A stretch of 64,000 nt of DNA, from the NCBI RefSeq assembly GCF_946479885.1, contig NZ_CAMLHM010000011.1, positions 1 to 64,000 on the forward strand, written 5' to 3'. This document shows, piece by piece, positions 53,319 to 61,550 of this stretch. Under the pieces are notes generated by a model that did not search any database, was not told the origin of the DNA, and saw only the letters and a list, made by a program, of their open reading frames with translations. The DNA comes from an uncultured Devosia sp. (GTDB taxonomy: Bacteria > Pseudomonadota > Alphaproteobacteria > Rhizobiales > Devosiaceae). Each line of letters starts with the position of its first letter. Within the stretch, counting starts at the first letter, position 1. A program made the translations under genes and the position numbers.

Positions 53319-54119
53319 CTAGCCGCCGGCCCCCTGATATTTGCCCGTGGCGTAGCGCCAGTAAGCGATGGCGAGCAGCACCCAGGCGGGGCCGGCCAGC
53401 AGCGCAACCGGTCCGGCCCAGTCGCCGAGCAGCGGAATGGGCTTGTCCAGCAGCGCGCCTACCGGAACCGAACTGGTCAGCGCCAGCGGCACGACCGTAA
53501 CAAGCAGGGCCTGGATGCCTGATGGAAAGATGTTGAGCGGATAGCGTGTCAGTTCCCAGAAGCCGAAGAAGATCGAGAACAGGTGGTTGGACCGCACCCA
53601 AATCAGCGCCGTGGCGCCGATCATGGTAATGATGGCGGCGGTGAGCAGGGTGGAGCTTGCCAGCGTGCCCAGGAAGAACACCACCGTCGGAACCGACCAC
53701 GTCACGTCGACCGATGCCAGCGCCCAGCTCAATAGCGGGATGGCCAGAATGATGTGGCCCGCATAGCCGACATTGAGGCCGGAAAAGACGATGTAGGCCC
53801 AGGGGCTGAACGGCTTGACCAGGAGTGTGTCGAACGTCCCCAGCCGCACCAGTTCCTCCAGCTGGCGCAACTGCACGAAGCTCAGTGCTGCACCCAGCGA
53901 ATAGGTGAGCAACTGGAAGCTGAACAGCAGGGCCAGCTCAGGCCAGTTCCAGCCGCCAAGCGTCTCGAAGCGGGCGAGCAGGATGGCCAGCGTGGCAAAC
54001 ACCGCGGCATAGGACATGATCTGGGCCAGCCGATCGAGCCAGAAGGCGCCGCGATACTCCATCTGTGAGCGGATATGCATCTGCACCAGCAGGGGCAGTA
54101 TGCTGATGTGGCGCAGCAT
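53319..54119 (-). CDS. ABC-2 type permease 1 (ABC2_membrane_6-like)
   Basis: A 266-residue membrane protein with six helices (about residues 22-45, 52-70, 103-130, 140-165, 175-195 and 230-250). RQLEELVRLGTFDTLLVKPF near 85 is the typical cytoplasmic loop of DUF990-type export permeases. Its stop lies 114 bases before the halogenase start, on the same strand, so it could be cotranscribed with it. It pairs with the next permease gene and the ATPase. Confidence 0.85.
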   Translation of the reverse strand: MLRHISILPLLVQMHIRSQMEYRGAFWLDRLAQIMSYAAVFATLAILLARFETLGGWNWPELALLFSFQLLTYSLGAALSFVQLRQLEELVRLGTFDTLLVKPFSPWAYIVFSGLNVGYAGHIILAIPLLSWALASVDVTWSVPTVVFFLGTLASSTLLTAAIITMIGATALIWVRSNHLFSIFFGFWELTRYPLNIFPSGIQALLVTVVPLALTSSVPVGALLDKPIPLLGDWAGPVALLAGPAWVLLAIAYWRYATGKYQGAGG

Positions 54120-54122
54120 GGT

Positions 54123-54923
54123 TCAGCCTCCCTGCACGGTGATGCGCGTGGCGGCGCAGCGCCATAGCCAGACGACGCCGGCAAAGAGCAACGCGCTCCA
54201 GCCCAGGCCAAGCCCGAGATAGAGCCAGGTGTCGGTTACCGACAGGCGGCCGAGGTAAACGGCACTCGGATAGTAGCCGACAAAGGCAAAGGGTAGGTGC
54301 TTGGCGATGCTGGCCAGCGGCTCGGGATAGAACCAAAGCGGCACCAACAGACCGGCAAACAGGTGCATCAGCGCGCCCAGCATCCAATCGAGCGAGAAGC
54401 TGGTCATCAGCCAGAAGGCGATGAGCCCGGCAAAGGCCGACATAAGGAACAACAAGATGAAGGCGTTGAACCAGTAGACGACGAACAGGATGCCATGGAA
54501 CAGGCTGTCGGGCGGCAGCATGCCATAGAACAGCGCTGTGAAGGCGATGGTCGGGATGACCTGGCTGATGAGGCGATAGAGGAAGCTGCCGCTCTCATTG
54601 GCAAACAGATAGAGCGGGTAGCTCAGGGGCTTGAGCAGCCAGACGGCGACGTCGCCGCTCTTCAGCGAGCGGCCGATCTCGTTGAGCACGCCTTCATGAC
54701 GGCTGGCGCCCATGACGATGCCGCCGAGGAGGGCATAGGTGACCATCTGCTGCAGCGTCACGCCATCGGCCATATCAGCGCCGAGACCGGCATAGATTGC
54801 CAGCCACACGGCAACGCGGGCAAAGACCTGGACGACCTTGCCGAACAGATTGGCCCATACCTCGTTGCGATAGGCCAGGCTTGAGAGGAAGGCGCTGCGG
54901 GCAAAGGCCAGGTAGGCGTTCAT
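54123..54923 (-). CDS. ABC-2 type permease 2 (ABC2_membrane_6-like)
   Basis: A 266-residue membrane protein of the same family as the neighbour, with six helices and the matching loop EIGRSLKSGDVAVWLLKPLS near residue 85. The adjacent pair of different permeases encoded with one ATPase is the standard layout of this exporter type. It overlaps the ATPase gene by 4 bases. Confidence 0.85.
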   Translation of the reverse strand: MNAYLAFARSAFLSSLAYRNEVWANLFGKVVQVFARVAVWLAIYAGLGADMADGVTLQQMVTYALLGGIVMGASRHEGVLNEIGRSLKSGDVAVWLLKPLSYPLYLFANESGSFLYRLISQVIPTIAFTALFYGMLPPDSLFHGILFVVYWFNAFILLFLMSAFAGLIAFWLMTSFSLDWMLGALMHLFAGLLVPLWFYPEPLASIAKHLPFAFVGYYPSAVYLGRLSVTDTWLYLGLGLGWSALLFAGVVWLWRCAATRITVQGG

Positions 54924-55921
54924 CCAGCCACCGTCGCCGCATTGCGGCGCTGGTAGAAGGTGCGGATGACTTCCTCGATATCAGGTTCGTGCAGCGCCAC
55001 ATCCTTGAGGCCACGGTCATTGCCGACCTCGCCGAGTACCTGCACCAGCGACACGTCCTCGCGCTCGAGCAGGTAGTGCTTGCGTGGGCCTTCGTCGCTG
55101 GTGAGTGTCGCACTGGTCAGCGCAAGGGGACCGGGATCCTCCGCGAATTCCAGAGTCAGGCGGCGGGACGAGCCGAGCGCAGTGCGCAGGTTGCCGAGCT
55201 CGCCATCGAAAATCAGCTTGCTGTGATCCACCATGATCAGGCGCGGACAGATGGTTTCGATATCCTGCAGGTCGTGGGTGGTGAGGATGATGGTGACGCC
55301 GCGTTCGCGGTTCACTTCGGTGAGGAATTTCCGCACCGCGTCCTTGGCCACCACGTCGAGCCCTATGGTGGGTTCGTCGAGAAACAGGATTTTCGGATCG
55401 TGCAGCAGCGACATGACGATCTCGGCGCGCATGCGCTGACCGAGGCTGAGCTGGCGCACGGCCCGGTCGAGGAACGGCGTCAGGTCCAGCAGCTCGCTGA
55501 AGCGCTTGAGGTTGTCGGCGTAGCGGGCCGGGGGGATGTCGTAGATGCGCTGATGCAGGGTGAAGCTGTCGATAACAGGCAGGTCCCACCAGAGCTGGCT
55601 GCGCTGGCCGAACACGACGCCGATCTGGCGGGCATTGGCCATGCGCTGCTCATGCGGCGTGCGACCGAGCACCGACAGGCTACCGGCTGATGGCACCAGG
55701 ATGCCGGTCATCATCTTGATCATGGTGGACTTGCCGGCGCCGTTGGGCCCGAGATAGCCCACCGCTTCGCCGGCCGCGACGTCGAAGCTGACATCGGTGA
55801 CGGCCGCGACCTCGGTATATTCCGATGTCACCAGCGTCTTGAGCGCGCCCAGGAAACCAGGAAATCGCTTGTGCTGCCGGAAGCGCTTGGACACGCCCCG
55901 GGCTTCGATCAACGCTGTCAT
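54920..55921 (-). CDS. ABC-2 exporter ATP-binding protein
   Basis: A 333-residue ATPase. Walker A is GPNGAGKST at residues 58-66, the signature is LSLGQRMRAEIVM and Walker B ILFLDEPTIGLD; the switch His is in TTHDLQD. A C-terminal extension of about 90 residues includes VSLVQVLGEVGNDRGLKDVA. It starts the operon ATPase-permease-permease. The exported substrate is not known; lipid-like or glycoside molecules are usual for this class. Confidence 0.92.
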   Translation of the reverse strand: MTALIEARGVSKRFRQHKRFPGFLGALKTLVTSEYTEVAAVTDVSFDVAAGEAVGYLGPNGAGKSTMIKMMTGILVPSAGSLSVLGRTPHEQRMANARQIGVVFGQRSQLWWDLPVIDSFTLHQRIYDIPPARYADNLKRFSELLDLTPFLDRAVRQLSLGQRMRAEIVMSLLHDPKILFLDEPTIGLDVVAKDAVRKFLTEVNRERGVTIILTTHDLQDIETICPRLIMVDHSKLIFDGELGNLRTALGSSRRLTLEFAEDPGPLALTSATLTSDEGPRKHYLLEREDVSLVQVLGEVGNDRGLKDVALHEPDIEEVIRTFYQRRNAATVAG

Positions 55922-55991
55922 GTGCTGGCTCCCCGCGCGGGAACACTAGCTCGATTCGTCAGTTATGACAGTGGGATGAGAAGACCACCGC

Positions 55992-56594
55992 TCATGCCTC
56001 ACCAACGGCATCGAGACCGGCTATCGCCGCAACAAGCTGGGCGACGGATTCGCGCAGCTCCGCCTTATTTGTGCCCGCGGCCGCGCTGACGGTCAGGCCG
56101 TTTCGCGCCACCAGGGCCATTGTCGCCGCCAGTCGAACCGTGCCGGGGCGATTGGGCCAGAAAGCCTCCAGCCAGCGCACAAGCCTATGGCCGGTATCGT
56201 GCTGGATGCGGCGCAGAACCTGCATCGCCTGACTGTCTGGGGGAAGCGGCTCCAACCCTGCCTGGACAATGAGGCAACCGGGTGGGCCCTCCACGCCTGC
56301 TGCTCGCTCAAGGCTGGCTGTGAGCCACTGTTGGAGGCCGAGGCTCAGGTCGGGCTGCAGTTCGAGCGCATCCAGTTCGGGAATGACGAAGGCGGTCTCA
56401 TAAGCGGCGAGTGCCAGGCTGAACAAATTCTCCTTGCTGCTGAAAGCAGCGTAGAGGGTCGGTTTGGTGGCGCCGAGCAGCGCCGGCAGATCATTGACCG
56501 CAACTCCAGCATAGCCGCGCGACCAGAAGGCGCGCATGGCCTTCTGCAAGGCCTCCACCTCATCGAAACTGCGGGGTCGACCGCGCTGCACCAT
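55992..56594 (-). CDS. TetR/AcrR family regulator
   Basis: A 200-residue regulator starting MVQRGRPRSFDEVEALQKAM, the usual TetR opening. The helix-turn-helix (about 28-50) reads VAVNDLPALLGATKPTLYAA. The C-terminal part (about 80-200) is the ligand pocket. It is divergent from the SDR gene with an 87-base gap holding a near-palindrome, which suggests it represses that gene and itself. Confidence 0.9.
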   Translation of the reverse strand: MVQRGRPRSFDEVEALQKAMRAFWSRGYAGVAVNDLPALLGATKPTLYAAFSSKENLFSLALAAYETAFVIPELDALELQPDLSLGLQQWLTASLERAAGVEGPPGCLIVQAGLEPLPPDSQAMQVLRRIQHDTGHRLVRWLEAFWPNRPGTVRLAATMALVARNGLTVSAAAGTNKAELRESVAQLVAAIAGLDAVGEA

Positions 56595-56599
56595 TTAAA

Positions 56600-56626
56600 T
56601 ACCGATCTGTAAAATAATTGTTGACG
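56600..56626. promoter_or_regulatory. TetR operator candidate and SDR promoter -35
   Basis: TACCGATCTGTA (56600-56611) is a near-palindrome with one mismatch per arm, 6 bases from the TetR start. TTGACG at 56621-56626 is a good -35 element for the SDR gene, with only a weak -10 (TCTAGG, 56643-56648). Confidence 0.4.
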
Positions 56627-56681
56627 CCGAATTAGCATCTGCTCTAGGTCCAGGCAATACGCAATCGACGGGAGCGCAAAT

Positions 56682-57536
56682 ATGAGCAGAAATGGCAGGA
56701 CGGCGCTGGTGACGGGCGCGACTTCGGATATCGGCAGGCAGGTCGCGCGAATACTGGCGGAGAGAGGGTTCGACCTGGTTCTGACAGGGCGTCGCCTGCG
56801 GGAGCTCGAAGAGCTGCAAGGCCAGCTTGGCGGCATCGGACCCGAAGGCCGCGTCGGCATCCACGTCGCCGACTTGGCGGATCATGCCTCCATCCGCCAG
56901 TTGGCGAGTGCCGTGCGCGCGAGTGGTGCGCCGCTGGACCTGATCGTCCACAATGCCGGGTTGCTGCTGGACGGCATAGCCACGTCTGAGCAGGGGAGCG
57001 ACCAGCATTTCGAAGTTAATACCGTGGCCCCCTACGGGATCACGACGCTGCTCGAAGACAGGCTAGCCGAGGGTGCGCGAGTGGTGCTGGTGGGGTCGAG
57101 CGCCATGCGCATGGTGCGCAGTCTGTCGCTGGAGGATCTGACGCATCCGGCGCGGTACCGTCGTTTCCGCCCCTATGCCAACAGCAAGCTCGCGGGCGCC
57201 GCAGCGATGTTGTCACTCGCCCCGATGCTTGCGGCTCGGCAGGGCGTTGTGCGAGTGGTCGATCCGGGTCCAGCCAAGACGGCAATGGCGGGCAGTTCAG
57301 GAATTCCCGGCTGGTTCCGGATGTTCCGGCCGCTGTTCAAGACGCCCGAGGCAGCAGCGGAACGCGTGGTGGCCGCCGCGCTCGATCCGGTCCATGGCGC
57401 AGCCAACGGGGTCTATCTCGAACGCAACCGCGTGGCTGGCCATCCGGGACCATTGGGCGACCTGGCATTGCGGGATGCAATCGTTCGAACTATCCGCCAG
57501 CACTTTGCCGGTTCTGAGGACAGCCTTGCCGCCTGA
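56682..57536 (+). CDS. SDR family NAD(P)-dependent oxidoreductase
   Basis: A 284-residue short-chain dehydrogenase. The cofactor site is TGATSDIGRQVA at about 11-22, VHNAGLLLDG lies at about 89, Ser in LVGSSAMRMVRS and Tyr/Lys in YANSKLAGAA at about 165. The cofactor loop after beta-2 (LTGRRLRELEEL) has two Arg, which favours NADPH. The C-terminal PGPAKTAMAG is typical of the family. It is likely controlled by the divergent TetR. The substrate is unknown. Confidence 0.9.
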   Translation: MSRNGRTALVTGATSDIGRQVARILAERGFDLVLTGRRLRELEELQGQLGGIGPEGRVGIHVADLADHASIRQLASAVRASGAPLDLIVHNAGLLLDGIATSEQGSDQHFEVNTVAPYGITTLLEDRLAEGARVVLVGSSAMRMVRSLSLEDLTHPARYRRFRPYANSKLAGAAAMLSLAPMLAARQGVVRVVDPGPAKTAMAGSSGIPGWFRMFRPLFKTPEAAAERVVAAALDPVHGAANGVYLERNRVAGHPGPLGDLALRDAIVRTIRQHFAGSEDSLAA

Positions 57537-57538
57537 GG

Positions 57539-59023
57539 TCAGGCGGCGTCGTTGATCAGGTCCTCGGCGAGACCATATTCGTGCAGCTTGCGGTAGAGCG
57601 TCGAGCGACCGATCTTGAGCGCGCGGGCCACGCGCGACATGCGGCCGCCATGATGCTCGATGGCAAAGACGATGGCTGCCCGTTCGATCTCGGCCAGGGC
57701 GGCGATTTCGCCGGTGGGGTCGAGGAAGCGGTCGGGCGCGCTGGGTTGTTCGATGATGGCGCGCTGGCGGGCCGGCGCGGTGTCGATATGAACCGGGGCA
57801 GCTGGTACGGGCGCCTGTTCGATGGCTCGGATAGCGCTGTCGCGGCCGGCTGACTGAGCCACGATCTGGGGGAAATCGACCGATTCGAGGAAGGCACCGT
57901 CCGTGAGGACGATGGCGCGATAGACGGCGTTTTCGAGCTGGCGGATATTGCCGGGCCAGTCATAGGCCTGCAGCAGATCCAGCGCCGTGGGCGATATGCC
58001 CAGCACGCGCTTGCCGGCCTCGGCGGAGAAGCGGGCGATGAACATGGCGACGAGTGCCGGCAGGTCCTCCATACGCTCCCGCAAAGGCGGCACGTAGATG
58101 GGGAAGACGTTGAGGCGATAGTAGAGGTCTTCGCGGAACTCGCCCGACTTGGCTAGGTTCAGCAGGCGCCGGTTGGTGGCCGAGATGATGCGGACATTGA
58201 CGCGCTCGGGCTTGGATGCGCCGACCGGCTCGATCTCGCCCTCCTGCAGCGCCCGCAGCAGCTTGACCTGGATCTCCAGCGGCAGTTCGCCGATCTCGTC
58301 GAGGAACAGGGTGCCGTTATGGGCCTCGGCGAACTTGCCGGCTTGGTCGGCGATGGCGCCGGTAAAGGCCCCCTTCTTGTGGCCGAACAGCACGGACTCG
58401 ACCAGGTTGGGCGGAATGGCGCCGCAGTTGACGGTGACGAAGGGCTTGCCGGCGCGGTCGCCGGAGCCCTGGATGATACGGGCGATGAGCTCCTTGCCGA
58501 CGCCGGTTTCGCCCTCGATCAGCACGGGAATGGTGGACTTGCCGGCCTTGGCGCAGAGCGTCAGCACCCGGGCCATGGCCGGTGCCCTGGCGATCATGTC
58601 GGCGCTGGTGAACGTGCCGGCCTTGCGGGCGCGCTCGGAGCGGATCGCGGCCTCAAGGGCATCGAGCTTCATGGCATTGCGCAGCGAAATGACGAGGCGC
58701 TCGGGTGCCACGGGCTTGACGAAATAGTCGGCCGCGCCGTTGCGCATGGCTGAAATGACGGTTTCGAGCGAGGCATTGGCGGTCTGGATGATGACGGGGG
58801 TGGTCAGACCCTCGCGGCGCATCGCGTCCATGACGCCCATGCCGTCGAGATCGGGCATCACCAGATCGAGGATCATGGCGCCGATATTGCGGTCGTCGCG
58901 CAGGATGGCGAGCGCTTGCTCACCGCCGGTGGCCGTCAGTGGCTTGAAGCCGGCACGGTTGGCGACCTCGGCGGTGAGGCGCAACTGAACCGGATCATCA
59001 TCCACTACCAGGACACGCGTCAT
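57539..59023 (-). CDS. Sigma-54-dependent response regulator (NtrC family)
   Basis: A 494-residue regulator. Receiver domain at residues 2-115 with VVDDDPVQL and phospho-acceptor Asp53 in ILDLVMP; AAA+ domain with Walker [11 protein letters not shown] (about 168), the sigma-54 contact loop KKGAFTGA and Walker [12 protein letters not shown]-terminal Fis-type helix-turn-helix [19 protein letters not shown]. All parts are intact. No histidine kinase gene is adjacent, so its partner is elsewhere. Its start region contains a CtrA-like site (59093). Confidence 0.92.
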   Translation of the reverse strand: MTRVLVVDDDPVQLRLTAEVANRAGFKPLTATGGEQALAILRDDRNIGAMILDLVMPDLDGMGVMDAMRREGLTTPVIIQTANASLETVISAMRNGAADYFVKPVAPERLVISLRNAMKLDALEAAIRSERARKAGTFTSADMIARAPAMARVLTLCAKAGKSTIPVLIEGETGVGKELIARIIQGSGDRAGKPFVTVNCGAIPPNLVESVLFGHKKGAFTGAIADQAGKFAEAHNGTLFLDEIGELPLEIQVKLLRALQEGEIEPVGASKPERVNVRIISATNRRLLNLAKSGEFREDLYYRLNVFPIYVPPLRERMEDLPALVAMFIARFSAEAGKRVLGISPTALDLLQAYDWPGNIRQLENAVYRAIVLTDGAFLESVDFPQIVAQSAGRDSAIRAIEQAPVPAAPVHIDTAPARQRAIIEQPSAPDRFLDPTGEIAALAEIERAAIVFAIEHHGGRMSRVARALKIGRSTLYRKLHEYGLAEDLINDAA

Positions 59024-59092
59024 GCCAACTCCAGTCTTCTTGGTGCGGCATCGAATCGTGTGCCGTTTTGGGAGGAGGATGCGCGGGGTGTC

Positions 59093-59111
59093 TTAAGAGG
59101 CGATTAATCAT
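59093..59111. promoter_or_regulatory. CtrA-like site TTAA-N7-TTAATCAT
   Basis: TTAA-GAGGCGA-TTAA (59093-59107) followed by TCAT lies in the divergent region between the response regulator and the 59-residue gene. It matches the CtrA consensus spacing exactly. Confidence 0.5.
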
Positions 59112-59139
59112 CGCGAATTTGCGGCTATAGTGGGCAAGG

Positions 59140-59165
59140 CAACCCGGAGGGAGGTTTCCGGGTTG
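59140..59165 (+). promoter_or_regulatory. Stem-loop in the leader of the 59-residue gene
   Basis: CAACCCGGA (59140-59148) pairs perfectly with TCCGGGTTG (59157-59165); the 8-base loop is GGGAGGTT, a ribosome-site-like sequence. It lies 22 bases before GTG 59188. Confidence 0.4.
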
Positions 59166-59187
59166 GAGCGTCAGGGAGGAACGTGCC

Positions 59188-59367
59188 GTGGACAATCCGA
59201 ACTATAAGGGACTGGAATTCATCGAGGGCTTTTCGCTGCTGGCCGGTGCGCTGTGGATCATCGGCGCGCTGCTGTTCGGCGGCCTGGCGCTGATCGGCGC
59301 CGGTCGGGTCAATGCGACGCCGGCCGCCAGCGCCGCGCCCGCCGCCGAGACCACTACCACGCAATAG
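59188..59367 (+). CDS. 59-residue membrane protein of unknown function
   Basis: A short gene with GTG start and ribosome site AGGGAGGA 7 bases before it. The protein begins MDNPNYKGLEFIEGF, has one or two hydrophobic segments (LLAGALWIIGALLFGGLALIG region, about residues 17-38) and a low-complexity Ala/Pro/Thr tail. I know no family for it. It is well supported by the ribosome site, by the following strong hairpin (59390) and by codon use. Confidence 0.65.
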   Translation: MDNPNYKGLEFIEGFSLLAGALWIIGALLFGGLALIGAGRVNATPAASAAPAAETTTTQ

Positions 59368-59389
59368 GCGCGCCGGGGCGATCGATTTG

Positions 59390-59423
59390 AGCGGGGGCCG
59401 CACTTCACAGCGCGGCCCCCGCT
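59390..59423 (+). terminator. Terminator hairpin after the 59-residue gene
   Basis: AGCGGGGGCCGC (59390-59401) pairs perfectly with GCGGCCCCCGCT (59412-59423) over a 10-base loop. It starts 23 bases after the stop. There is no T-tract, but a 12-base GC stem is strong. Confidence 0.55.
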
Positions 59424-59464
59424 GGCTAAGGTCCGCCGCGATTGACCAAGCCGGAGTTTACGCC

Positions 59465-61267
59465 ATGACCGCCGCTGCCCAGAAAGGCCACAACGAACTC
59501 GGGGCGCTCCCGGTATGGGACCTCTCGGACCTCTATCCTGGCAAGGACAGCCCGGAATTCAAGGCGGCGATGGACGAGGCCCGGTCGCTGGCGACCAGGT
59601 TCGAGGCTGACTACAAGGGCAAGCTGGTCGAGCTGACCAGGGCGGGAAAACTGATTTCCGCCATCAAGGACAGCGAGGCGCTGGGCGATCTCAGTGGCCG
59701 CATCGGCTCCTATTCGTTCCTGCAATATGCGCAGAAGGCGACCGATCCCGATCGTGCCAAGTTCATGGGCGACACCAATGAGGCGCTGACCAACCTCGCG
59801 ACCAAGACGCTGTTTTTCGAGCTGGAGCTGAACCGGATCGACGATGCCGATCTCGAGGCCGCGTTCGATAGGGATGCGGAACTGGCGCGTTATCGCACCT
59901 GGTTTGCCGAACTGCGCAAGGCCAAGCGCTACCAGCTCGACGACAAGCTCGAAGAGCTGTTCCACGACAAGTCGGTGACCGCCTATTCCGCCTGGAACCG
60001 ACTGTTCGACGAGACGCTGTCGAGCCTCGAATTCGAGGTGGATGGTGAAACGCTCAACATGGAATCGACGCTGCATCTGCTCTCCGAACGGGATGAGAAG
60101 AAGCGTGAAAGCGCGTTCAAGGCGCTGGGCAAGACGCTGGCCGCCAATGGGCGGCTGTTCACCCACATCACCAATGTGCTGGCCAAGGACAAGGAAATCT
60201 CCGACCGCTGGCGCGGCTATGAGGACATTGCCGATTCGAGGCATCTGGCCAATTCGGTGGAGCGCGAAGTGGTCGACGCATTGCAGGCCGCGGTGCAGGA
60301 AGCCTATCCGCGGCTCAGCCACCGCTACTACAAGATGAAGGCCAAGTGGTTCGGCAAGGACCAGCTCAATTCCTGGGACCGCAACGCGCCGCTGCCCACC
60401 AGCGATGAGCGGACCTGGGACTGGGAGGCGGCGGTTTCGACGGTCATGGAGGCCTATGGCAAGTTCTCGCCCCAGCTGGCCGAGATAGCCGCGCCCTTCT
60501 TCAATTCAGGCTGGATCGACGCCCCGACCGGCGACGGCAAGCTGTCGGGCGCCTTTGCCCATCCCACCGTGCCGAGCGCGCATCCCTATCTGATGCTCAA
60601 TTATCTCGGCCGGTCGCGCGATATCATGACGCTGGCGCATGAGTTGGGCCACGGCGTGCACCAGCGGCTGGCGGCGGCGCAGGGGCCGATCCTCAGCAAT
60701 ACGCCGCTGACGCTGGCGGAGACGGCATCGGTGTTCGGCGAAATGCTGACCTTCCGGCACCTGCTCAACAATACTACCGATCCCAAGCAACGCTTCGCTT
60801 TGCTCTCGAGCAAGGTGGAGGACATGCTCAACACAGTGGTGCGGCAGATTGCGTTTTACACCTTCGAGCGCCGCGTCCACACCGCGCGTCGGGAGGGAGA
60901 GCTCAAGACCGAGGAAATCAACCAGATCTGGCTCGACGTGCAGAAGGAGTCGCTTGGCGACGCCATCGTGCAGAACGAGGGCTATGACATCTTCTGGGCC
61001 TATATTCCCCACTTCATCCACTCGCCCTTCTATGTCTATGCCTATGCCTTCGGCGACTGCCTTGTGAACTCGCTCTACGCACAGTATGAGAAAGCCAATG
61101 AGGGCTTTGCGGAGCGGTATTTCGAGCTGCTCAAGGCCGGGGGAAGCAAGCATCATTCCGAACTGCTGGCGCCGTTCGGGCTCGACGCCAAGGATCCCCA
61201 ATTCTGGTCGCTGGGCCTCAGCATGATCGAGGGCCTGATCGACGAGCTGGAAGCCACCTCGCCGTGA
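59465..61267 (+). CDS. pepF: M3 family oligoendopeptidase (PepF-like)
   Basis: A 600-residue cytoplasmic zinc metallopeptidase. The motif TLAHELGHGVHQ holds the HExxH zinc site, with the third ligand in TLAETASVFGEML about 27 residues later. The N-terminal helical part and length fit oligoendopeptidase F. ATG 59465 is chosen; the frame upstream runs through the terminator hairpin. It should degrade short peptides. Confidence 0.92.
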   Translation: MTAAAQKGHNELGALPVWDLSDLYPGKDSPEFKAAMDEARSLATRFEADYKGKLVELTRAGKLISAIKDSEALGDLSGRIGSYSFLQYAQKATDPDRAKFMGDTNEALTNLATKTLFFELELNRIDDADLEAAFDRDAELARYRTWFAELRKAKRYQLDDKLEELFHDKSVTAYSAWNRLFDETLSSLEFEVDGETLNMESTLHLLSERDEKKRESAFKALGKTLAANGRLFTHITNVLAKDKEISDRWRGYEDIADSRHLANSVEREVVDALQAAVQEAYPRLSHRYYKMKAKWFGKDQLNSWDRNAPLPTSDERTWDWEAAVSTVMEAYGKFSPQLAEIAAPFFNSGWIDAPTGDGKLSGAFAHPTVPSAHPYLMLNYLGRSRDIMTLAHELGHGVHQRLAAAQGPILSNTPLTLAETASVFGEMLTFRHLLNNTTDPKQRFALLSSKVEDMLNTVVRQIAFYTFERRVHTARREGELKTEEINQIWLDVQKESLGDAIVQNEGYDIFWAYIPHFIHSPFYVYAYAFGDCLVNSLYAQYEKANEGFAERYFELLKAGGSKHHSELLAPFGLDAKDPQFWSLGLSMIEGLIDELEATSP

Positions 61268-61318
61268 GGCAGACTTTCGGCGCATAGACTTTGAGAGCAC
61301 TGGACTAACGAGGACGAA

Positions 61319-61486
61319 ATGGCCACTAAGCACCGCCCCGAACACCACGCCGAGTTGCAGCTGGAATCGCCAATGGACTACGCCCAGCATGAAGCCACCT
61401 ATAATGGCTTCCTCACCGCCGTTAAGTGGTCGATCGTCGTTCTGGCCGTCTCGGCGATCATCCTCTACTTCCTCATCAAACCCTGA
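61319..61486 (+). CDS. aa3-type cytochrome c oxidase subunit IV
   Basis: A 55-residue protein with MDYAQHEATYNGFLTAVKW followed by one transmembrane helix (about residues 36-54), matching the bacterial aa3 oxidase subunit IV family (MDxxxHExTxxGF pattern). The ribosome site CGAGGA is 5-8 bases before ATG 61319. The gene often lies just before the transhydrogenase operon in Hyphomicrobiales, as here. It is predicted to sit in the inner membrane oxidase. Confidence 0.8.
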   Translation: MATKHRPEHHAELQLESPMDYAQHEATYNGFLTAVKWSIVVLAVSAIILYFLIKP

Positions 61487-61550
61487 CGCCAACGCGTATA
61501 CAGGCACTTGAATTGAGCCTGTCCGTCGGGCAGGCGGGCAGGAGACTTTC

